From Notolepis coatsorum (taxonomy: Eukaryota > Chordata > Actinopteri > Aulopiformes > Paralepididae), in NCBI GenBank assembly GCA_963971535.1, contig OZ020587.1, positions 160,735,084-160,799,083 on the forward strand: a stretch of 64,000 nt of DNA. Direction: 5' to 3'. Shown piece by piece: positions 56,468 through 64,000 of this stretch. Position 1 is the first letter of the stretch. Every line of letters begins with the position of its first letter. The position numbers and the translations under genes are program-made. The notes below the pieces were generated by a model that was given only the letters and a program-made list of their open reading frames with translations, made no database searches and was not told the DNA's origin.

Positions 56468-57000
56468 AGCAGTGGTGGAAAGTAACTAAGTATTTTTACT
56501 CAAGCACTGTACTTAAGTACAATTTTGAACTACTTTACGTGAGTATTTTCATTTTAGGGAACTTACTCCACTACATTGCAAAGGACATATTGTACTTTTT
56601 ACTCCTACATTTACACTACATTTTACACTACATTTATCTGAACCCATCAGTTACTCGTTACTTTGAAGGAAAAGATTTTGTGTAGAAAACATGGAAAAAG
56701 GTTATGAATATGAATATATATGCTTTCACAACTTCAAGAGGACGTGATCAGAGCAGCATAACTGGACCACATGCCACTTTAACATAACCTTTAGAGGCCA
56801 ATGGATGGAGGATTGAATGTTCCAAAGCACTGGAATACACAAACGGCATACTTTTACGTTCAACAGCAAATACTTCTCTACTTTTACTTAAGTAGAATTT
56901 GAATGGAGGACTCTTACTTTCTACCCATTTATCTGGGTATTTCCACTTGTACTTAAGTAAAGGAACTGTGTACTTCTTCCACCGCCGCCGTTCGGTGAAT
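56468..57000. mobile_element. Non-autonomous DNA element (cagtggtggaaagtaac)
   Basis: The left end cagtggtggaaagtaact and right end gtacttcttccaccgccg are inverted relatives, with subterminal tactcaagcactgtacttaa and gtacttaagtaaag stretches. This is a repeat common in fish. The duplicated target is not clear. Confidence 0.65.
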
Positions 57001-57089
57001 ACTTGCAAATACTCTCGAAGCTAGAAATCAGCGGAGAGAGAGAGAGAGAGAACCCTTTGTGACGTTACCGGGACAGAGAGGTCCTGGCG

Positions 57090-57967
57090 GCGTGAATACT
57101 TTCGGCAACCCACTTGTCCTTCCGCATTGCTCTGATTGGCCGATGTCCTTCCGCATTGCTCCGATTGGCCGAGCGCGCGCATGAGCCGCGACGGGCTCCT
57201 CAGCCAGGCAGGAATACTAAACTCCGCTTAAGCTCCAGGAGAGAGGAGAGAGGCTGAAAACCCGCAGTTCTTGCCCGACTGATGGGAGCCGAATCCCGGA
57301 TCCGATTTTTCTGATGAATACCCCCAAAACATGGAGGTCCCGAACGCAATTTATACGCCGTAACGAATCATTAAAAAAATATACCGTTAACTGGAATATG
57401 TTGTTTCTTTACACATATGTTGGATTATGTAATATAATATATTATGTAATAAGGCGTAACACAACAGTGAACACATAGTTAAGTACGACTGACAGATGCA
57501 TTGCACTATGTGTTCACTGTTGTGTTACGCCTTCTCGGCACAAGCCCCATAATAAGACCGGCTCTGGCTTCGTCCAGTGGACACCAGAGCTCAGCGATGC
57601 CGCTTCACGGCAGCATATTCTCCCCGCTGGCGATCGGAGCACGGAGGGTCGTGGACCCGTGCCGCAGCCGCGAAGCCGGCAAAGCCGGCGAATACGGTGA
57701 TGCGATTTTTTATTTGTTTGTCATGACAAACCAATTACATAATCCAACATATGTGTAAAGGCACAACATATTCCAGTTAAGGGTATATATTTTTAATGAT
57801 TCGTTATGGCGTAATCAATACTTCCATTTGTATAAATTGCCTTAAGCGGAGCCTGGCTGAGGAGCTGGCTGAGGAGCCCGTCGCGGCTCATGCGCATGCG
57901 CACGCTCGGCCAATCAGAGCAATGCGGAAGGACAAGTGGGCTGCCGAAAGTATTCACGCGTCCGGGG
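57090..57967. mobile_element. Compound foldback element
   Basis: The outer arms (57090-57240 and 57840-57967) begin gcgtgaatactttcggc and are inverted; they share the end motif with the foldback at 10157-10564. The inner arms (57343-57432 and 57716-57835) match the arms of the large foldback at 15122-16007. A GC-rich segment (57540-57700) lies in the loop. Confidence 0.75.
57451..57533. repeat. Perfect 28-bp hairpin
   Basis: 57451-57478 and 57506-57533 are exact reverse complements (aaggcgtaacacaacagtga... and its complement) around a 27-base loop, nested in the compound foldback. Confidence 0.92.
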
Positions 57968-58222
57968 GGGGGCGCCGCAGACAGTGAGCGGGACTCGGAC
58001 TTTATGGGCCCATAAAGTGTTTAAGATCTTACACCCAAATGAGGTTTAATTTCGGTCCGGACGGCGCCCCGGAGCATAAATCTCGAGGACTCAACGTTTT
58101 ATGGCTCCGTGAAATGATTTTCCCAGTCATTGCCTATGCAGCAAAGCCCAGATTCTACGTCCAGGTCACAGAGATTTGAGGCTTTTCTCTCCGATTCCTG
58201 GCAGCCGGGTGCGAGCGGGTGA
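57968..58222. other. Unassigned
   Basis: No gene recognised. Confidence 0.4.
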
Positions 58223-58344
58223 ACGGTCACAAGTATTTTTTTTTAACTTACATTTTTATTTGCATTTTTGATTTACAAACATCTCAGACAATACAATTAA
58301 ACAGACAGAAACAATAAAGAAAAAATTATAACATCAAAAAGAAT

Positions 58345-58705
58345 AGTGATGCACCGATGTGAAAATGGTGGCCGATACCGATAACCGACATTAATATTGC
58401 TGTTCTGGCCGACACCGACATCCACCGATGTCGACATCTCTGCACAGAAAACACTTTTTTATGATAATCAAACAAAGAGCTACTTTCCAAAACGCATACT
58501 TTTTTTCCTTTTGTAACTTATTTTCAGAAATTACTGATATTTTGAAACAATTTAAGGCCAAAACTTGTAAAAATAAAAAATAATATTAAATTTTAATAAA
58601 AAAATAAATAAAAAATTATATCGGCCCATATCGGCCCTATCTTGATATCGGGCCGATACCGATGTGTAAAAAAAACGGCCATATCGGCCGATATTATGTC
58701 AAAAA
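58345..58705. mobile_element. hAT-like MITE (gatgcaccgat), degenerate
   Basis: Has gtgatgcaccgatgtg at the left and cggccgatattatgtc at the right, with ccgataccgat motifs throughout, like the other tagggatg MITEs. The right terminus and target duplication are not clear. Confidence 0.65.
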
Positions 58706-59280
58706 AGAAAACAAAAATAAAAGAAAGGGGGTGACATGGGTTCATCGGTCAATTCTATCTTTACCTTGTTTATTTACATTTCAATTTATTTTATAGTTTC
58801 CTTGTTCCCTTTTCATTCTTTTTTTAAACAATATGTTTATAGGTATTTTTTTTTTTTTTGTTTAACAGCATCAGTTCAACAGTTCAACAACCATACAAAA
58901 GGAAATGCTGCCAACTGCCCCCCCCCCCCCCTCCCCGAGTTACAGAAAAATAGATGCATATTAACCCCCCCCCCCCCCCCCTGAAAGAAATATATAAAAA
59001 AAAAAAAAAAAAAAACTCGGCCAGACCCCCCCTCCCCTCCCCCAGACTAGGACCTCGACAAATTCAGTTTTTTCTTTTTTTACACATTTTGAGAGTTTTG
59101 TAAACCCAGTTACACCCGTCTAACAGGTGCCCATACTTCTACACCAAACAAATACATTTCTACCATTACATCTTTTCTCTTCAAAGAGCAACTAATAACA
59201 TTTACAGTATCATTCATTGCAATATATACCCTTCAGAAAGACAAAAGGGAGCTTCAATAATAGCCTATATCATCAACCTA
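58706..59280 (-). other. L1 3' UTR with C and A homopolymers
   Basis: Noncoding part of the LINE with C runs at 58918-58930 and 58968-58981 and an A run at 58998-59014. Confidence 0.6.
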
Positions 59281-60312
59281 CTATGTAATCTGTTCTAAGT
59301 ATTGCCTAAACCCAGCCCAGCATTTATCAAAGAGACGTGGTTTTTTCTTAAGATTGAACATTATTTTCTCTGATGCCATGTACGAAGAGATTTCACTAAG
59401 CCACATAGACATGGGGGGGGATTCAGCACTTTTCCACAGCATGGCAATACACTTGTTCCCTGCAATCATGGCCAATTTAATGATCCGCACCTTGCCTCTC
59501 TTATCTGGAGAAATGTCAGACATGTCTCCTAATAATGCTAATTTAGGTGTACATGGGATCTCAAGACCTGTGACCTCTTCGAGAGTCTCCCAAATTGAGC
59601 CCCAGTAAGGTCTCAGTTTGTTACATTCCCAGAACATGTGGAGCAGGCTACCTGTTTCCGTTGAGCACCTAGGGCAAAGGTCAGAGATAGCCTCATTCAT
59701 CCTGTGAAGTCTTTCCGGCGTAAAATAGGTTCTATGGAGAATGTTAAATTGCATAAGTTTATGTCGAGTGTTATATGAAAAAGATAGTGCAGACTCACAT
59801 AGTGATTCCCATTCATCTTCATCAAAGGTACAGTCCAGGTCCCGCTCCCATTTGTTCTTGGCATTTAGGGGTATAATTTCTGTACTGGTCAGGATTCTAT
59901 CATATGTTAATGATAGGATGCCTCTAGTGTGAATAACTCCTTTTAGAATATCATCTATGAGGAGGGGTTTTGGAAGAGTGGAGTTTCCTCCCTGACCTGT
60001 ACCTATGAAGTGTCTGACCTGTAGGTATTTAAAGAAATTAGTAGTTGGAAGGTGGAAGGCGGCACTTAACTGTTCAAAGGACATAAGTATGTTATTATCA
60101 AATAGGTCCCCAAAAGTTTTACTTCCCTGAGTGTACCACTTCTTGGTGATGCCATCTCTAAGTGATTCTGGCAAAGCTGGATTGTTGTGGAAGGGAGTCT
60201 TCCTGTGAAATGCAATAAAGCTACCAAGATGTGTCTGAATCTCAAACCATGTTCTTGCTGTGTGTTTAATAAATGGGTTATCTGAACAATTCTTCAGTCC
60301 ATCGTATGGCAT
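59281..60312 (-). pseudogene. L1/Tx1-like ORF2, C-terminal part (after frameshift)
   Basis: Continues ORF2 in another frame from PYDGLKNCSDN. It holds the thumb/C-terminal region with HFIGTGQGG, FNILHRTYFTPERLHRM and the Cys/His cluster CPRCSTETGSLLHMFWEC that follows RT in Tx1-like L1s. A one-base indel at about 60300 separates it from the RT frame; otherwise it is open to its natural stop. Confidence 0.88.
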
Positions 60313-62612
60313 TGTTCTATTTGTCTCCAGGCAGGGGAATTAATCGACTCATTCTGCCAAATCCACAGAGCCCTTGTCTGTGCAGCCCAGTAATAGCGTT
60401 GGAAGTCCGGGAGTTTCAGTCCACCACACTGGGGGGAATTATATAGGGTTTTAATTTTAATTCTAGGGACCTTCCTTCTCCATATGAATGCAGATATTAT
60501 CCTTTGTAATTTCTTGAAGAAGTTCTTATGTATAGATATAGGGAGGGTTTGAAAAATATAGAGAAATTTAGGTAGGATGTTCATCTTAATGCAGTTCACA
60601 CGTCCGATTAGCGAGAGAGGCAGCTGCATCCATCTATCTAGGTCCTTCTCCACCTTTTTAAGTAGTGGGTCATGATTTAGTAAGAAAATTGTATCTATTT
60701 GGTTCGGGATTTTTAGACCCAAATATGTTACAAATTGTGAGTTCCACTGGAAGGGGAAATTGGACCTTGGCATTTTTTCGGCTAGTGAGTTAAGTGGCAT
60801 GGCCACGCTTTTTTGTGCATTAATCTTGTAGCCTGAGATTACATTATACTTTGACAGTGTTTCCATAAGGGCAGGCATGGATGAGTCAAGATTGGTTAGA
60901 AACAGGACTATGTCGTCCGCGTATAAAGAGATGACATGGCTCTCAGGACCCACCTTGATCCCACTAATAGCTTTATGTGACCTTATTGCTATAGCCAGGG
61001 GTTCGATTACCAGCGCAAAAAGTGTCGGGGAAAGAGGGCAACCCTGCCTAGTACCGCGCCTTAGAGGGAAAGAAGGTGAAATCTCTGAGTTGGTCTGTAT
61101 CCTGGCTGTAGGGTTAAGGTACAGCATATGGATCATTCTTAGCATATTTGGTCCAAAGTTAATTTTTTGTAGAACAGCGAAGAGAAAGTGCCACTCTACT
61201 CGGTCAAATGCCTTCTCCGCGTCCAACGAGATCGCTATGACTGGGTCTTCTATGGATTTGGCACAATGCGTCAAGTTAAGAAATCTTCTCACGTTGTCTA
61301 TTAATGAGCGATTTTGTATGAAACCGGTCTGGTCCGTATTAATAAGTGAGGAGGTTACTCTCTCAAGTCGAGTGGCTATGATTTTAGTAAATATTTTATA
61401 TTCGTTGGAAAGGATCGAAATTGGTCTGTACGACCCGCATAAGGTAGGGTCCTTCCCTGGTTTTGGCAGGACTATAATAAGAGCTTGCTCAAGGGTATCA
61501 GGTAGTTGGTCATTCTCAATAGAGTAGTTGAACATTTCTAGGAGAGGGTCTATCAATTTGCTAATAAATGCCTTGTAGAAGTCTATGGAGAAGCCGTCCG
61601 GCCCTGGAGATTTCTCTGGCGTCAGTTTTGATAAGGCATCTAGTATTTCTTGCTTAGTTATCGCCTCGTCAAGGACCCCCCTTGTGCCTTTTGTTATCAT
61701 AGGTATGTCTAGGTTGTCCAAGAACTCACACATCTCCTGTCTCTTCTCCCCCTGCGAGGAGTAGAGAGACTTGTAGAAGTCTGAGAAGGCCTGATTTATG
61801 AGCAGTGGGTTCCGGGTCAACTCCCCTTTGTCGCTTACCCTAATGGCCGGTATACACCTAGCGGCATCCTCCCTTCTAATTTGCCACGCTAGTAGTTTCC
61901 CTGCCTTGTCACCCTGCTCATAGTAGCGATGTTTCAACCTTGACATAGCGTTTTCTACCTCTCGCGAGGTGATAGTGTTATATTCTGCCTTTTTTGCCGT
62001 TATCTGAACCAATAAGGTCCGTGATTGTAATAGGGAGTGTTGATTTTCAAGCGCTTTTATATCAGACTCTAGTGAGCGTAATTTGGTTTGATATTGTTTC
62101 TTTTTCCAGGAAGAGTAACTAATAATGTAGCCTCTTATGTAAGCTTTAAGGGTCTCCCAGACTATAGCTGGTGAGGCCGAGCCCCTATTACTCAATAAAT
62201 ACCAGTCCAACTGTTTGTTAATTAATTTGACAAAATCCTCATTGTTATTTAGAAAATTAGGAAACCTCCAGCGTTTGGAGTTTGTGTGAGAGTCGCTTAA
62301 GGCTATTTTAGTCAAAAGGGGGGCGTGGTCTGAGTGTGTCATGGCTAAGTATTCGCAGGACGAAACAAGATGGAGTTTTGCTGTATGTATAAAGAACGTA
62401 TCAATCCTAGAGTAGCTGTTGTGCATGTGTGAGTAGAAAAATATTTGCCCTTGCCATTGTTTCCCCAGTTTACTGTGCTCTGCGTCATCCAAGTGAGACT
62501 CTTGCAGGAAGGCCACGTCTATTTGATGTCTTCTGATGAAGCTAAGCACTTTATGGCGTTTAACTTGCCGGTTAAGACCATTAATATTCCAACTCAGAAA
62601 CGAGTATGTCAT
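60294..62612 (-). pseudogene. L1/Tx1-like ORF2: deleted endonuclease and reverse transcriptase
   Basis: Starts MTYSFLSWNINGLNRQ with the first endonuclease motifs (WNING, FLQESH), then jumps from GQIFF straight to HNSYSRIDTFFI and SDHAPLL. About 100 residues are missing that normally carry VYAPN and the catalytic GDFN segment. RT is complete: ALIIVLPKPGKDP, SYRPISILS, ISLDAEKAFDRVEW, RQGCPLSPTLFALV and SLYADDIVLFL. The protein would be unable to nick DNA by the usual mechanism. Ends at a premature stop caused by the frameshift near 60300. Confidence 0.92.
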
Positions 62613-62836
62613 TCACCCATGTGGTTGGTATAGCTGGTTAGTAGGACACTGGGATACCTGAAAACATGGTATACAATACCTAGATGTGTAAACATTATAA
62701 ACCAATTCACAAAAACAGTCCTGTCTGAACCCCTCCCTTTTCCCCCTTATTTCAAAAAGTAATTAGAGTATGAGGCTTATTGCCTGGTATGTGTCTTTAT
62801 TTACCGCTCCTTTATGGTCGAGTGACGACCGCTGGA

Positions 62837-63736
62837 TCACTTCAGCATAGCCGGGTGGTGCTTACTCAGATACGTCTCTGCCGACCCCGGAGAAGTAAAA
62901 GTACGTCTGCCCTCCGGTAGCTCCACGCTCAAGTTAGTGGGATGGAGCAGCTTGAAGGATACGTTGTTCTCGTGTAGCTTCTTCTTCAACGGCATGAAGG
63001 CTTTTCTCTTCTTGTAGAGGGCCGTGGACATATCCTTGAAGATCTTGATAGTAGAATTACCGTATGCCAGTGATTTCTTTTTCCACGCCGCGTCCAGGAT
63101 TCTCGTCACATCGGTGAAACGGAGTAGCTGGATCACTATGGCTCGGGGGAGGCTGCCTTCTTCGGGACGGCGTTGGAGCGTACGGTGAGCCCGCTCTATC
63201 TCAATGGTTTGCCCGGTGTCCAGCTCCAGTATTTTGGGGAGCCATTCCTGTAGGAAATCGATAGAGCTTTTCCCCTCCACACCTTCTGGGAATCCCACCA
63301 GTCGCAGATTCTTTCTTCTCCCTCTGTTTTCCAATTCGTCCAGCTTTTCCCTCAGACCGCAGATCTCCTCCTCTGTGTCTTTCCTATGATCGCTAAGGTC
63401 TTGTTGTAGGTAGTCGAGGCTATCACCGAAGCTAGCTTGCACTCCCTCCATTTCCTTAACACGTTGCCCCAGTGCCTGGTTGTCACTGATAAGTCTTTCC
63501 ACCGAGATGCTTAGAGAGTTCATCTTAAGTTCCATCATGGCTTGAATTCTGTCGAATACTTTCTCCAGTTCCCCAGTAAACCATATCGGCGGTGTTTCAT
63601 CGTTAGCTTCGACGTTAGCTGCATTAGCTTCCCTTTTAGCCGGTGCGTTAGCTCCTTGCGGTCTCACGCTAGCACTATTGCTAACGCCGGGCGATGTCAC
63701 CGTCTTCCTGCTCGGTTCGGTCCTTTTGGGTGGCAT
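62837..63736 (-). CDS. L1 ORF1 RNA-binding protein
   Basis: 299 codons from MPPKRTEPSRK. The order is that of L1 ORF1p: a disordered basic N-terminus (1-50), a coiled coil (about 55-140, ISVERLISDNQALGQRVKEM), an RRM-like domain starting at NLRLVGFPEG (about 145-225), and a C-terminal domain (to about 290). It coats LINE RNA as trimers and acts as a nucleic-acid chaperone. The frame is intact, unlike ORF2. The start is the first Met after the 5' UTR and is a good fit. Confidence 0.92.
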   Translation of the reverse strand: MPPKRTEPSRKTVTSPGVSNSASVRPQGANAPAKREANAANVEANDETPPIWFTGELEKVFDRIQAMMELKMNSLSISVERLISDNQALGQRVKEMEGVQASFGDSLDYLQQDLSDHRKDTEEEICGLREKLDELENRGRRKNLRLVGFPEGVEGKSSIDFLQEWLPKILELDTGQTIEIERAHRTLQRRPEEGSLPRAIVIQLLRFTDVTRILDAAWKKKSLAYGNSTIKIFKDMSTALYKKRKAFMPLKKKLHENNVSFKLLHPTNLSVELPEGRRTFTSPGSAETYLSKHHPAMLK

Positions 63737-63957
63737 TTCTTTGTTGGTTATGTGCTTAATAAGCGTGGGTTGACATAAACTGAAGTTAGGCGGAGTATGT
63801 TCGATACATCAGGTTTTTCAGGATTTTTGTGTAGGAGCCCGTTCCACTATGTCCTTCCTCTACGCCGCCATCTTCCAAAAGCCACGGTCACAAGTATTGA
63901 CTGAACTGGAACACAGGCACAGTGATGTGTGGGTTCTTAGAAATAAGGAAAGAAACG

Positions 63958-64000
63958 ATGCGGCTGGGTGGTGTGTCGAGGTCTAAGCACTCGCCTACCA
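63958..64000 (+). mobile_element. tRNA-derived SINE head, cut by the window end
   Basis: atgcggctgggtggtgtgtc then gaggtctaagcactcgcctacca resembles the first 45 bases of the SINE at 14573 and contains its A box region. Confidence 0.65.

Larger units (their letters stand above)
58238..63883 (-). mobile_element. L1 (Tx1-like) LINE, full-length ends, 5.6 kb
   Basis: Flanked by an exact 15-bp target duplication acggtcacaagtatt at 58223-58237 and 63884-63898. The 5' end (63883, minus strand) starts ggcttttggaagatggcggc, as L1 5' UTRs often do. ORF1 and ORF2 follow, with a 224-bp gap. The 3' UTR contains a MITE of about 360 bp (58345-58705). ORF2 has a single frameshift and an internal endonuclease deletion. 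Confidence 0.93.

Overview
This window is vertebrate nuclear DNA, almost certainly from a teleost fish. It has spliced exons of a vertebrate gene with GT/AG boundaries. Its mobile elements are typical of fish: DIRS tyrosine-recombinase retrotransposons, Tx1-like L1s, eel-UnaL2-type L2 LINEs, a BEL/Pao element, tRNA-derived SINEs and hAT MITEs. There are no bacterial operons, ribosome binding sites or CRISPR arrays.

Host gene. One gene is recognisable, on the minus strand: a glutamate decarboxylase (GAD; closer to GAD67/gad1 than to GAD65, possibly the fish gad3 paralog). Six consecutive internal exons lie at 40307-40419, 38120-38235, 17346-17425, 16786-16840, 13918-14034 and 8759-8823. All have AG acceptors, GT donors and compatible phases, and together give 546 bp of open reading frame. 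The upstream exons and the exon carrying the PLP lysine are not in the window. The 20.7-kb intron between the second and third exons, the intron running off the left edge and the region upstream of 40.4 kb are almost wholly repeats.

Layout. 1-7386: a 29/30-bp minisatellite (family A) split by a 5.6-kb antisense DIRS-like element. 7387-8758: unassigned DNA and a 17-bp minisatellite abutting a GAD donor. 8759-14034: GAD exons separated by a nest of foldback, hAT and L2 copies. 14.1-17.4 kb: SINE, a large foldback, another inverted patch of minisatellite A, an hAT MITE and two GAD exons. 17.4-26.7 kb: a second 30-bp minisatellite (family B) that starts exactly at a GAD splice acceptor, contains copies of that acceptor, and is split by a Tx1-like L1 (itself split by a TTAA-flanked MITE) and a candidate solo LTR. 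26.7-29.4 kb: LINE fragments. 29.4-34.8 kb: a DIRS element with gag, RT-RNase H and tyrosine recombinase. 34.8-37.9 kb: a CR1/L2-superfamily LINE and SINE. 38-41.7 kb: two GAD exons, a hAT MITE with a nested SINE, and L2. 42-43.3 kb: a tetranucleotide array. 43.6-50.8 kb: the 5' part of a BEL/Pao retrotransposon. 51-58 kb: MITEs, LINE tails, SINEs, microsatellites, more minisatellite A and a foldback. 58.2-63.9 kb: a full-length Tx1-like L1 with a 15-bp target duplication.

The most interesting structures are: the GAD splice acceptor copied repeatedly into the neighbouring minisatellite; a DIRS element recognisable only by its inverted termini and internal complementary region, sitting inside a dispersed minisatellite; two large foldback families; and an L1 whose endonuclease domain has been internally deleted although both ends are complete. 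All family assignments are by eye; no database search was possible.
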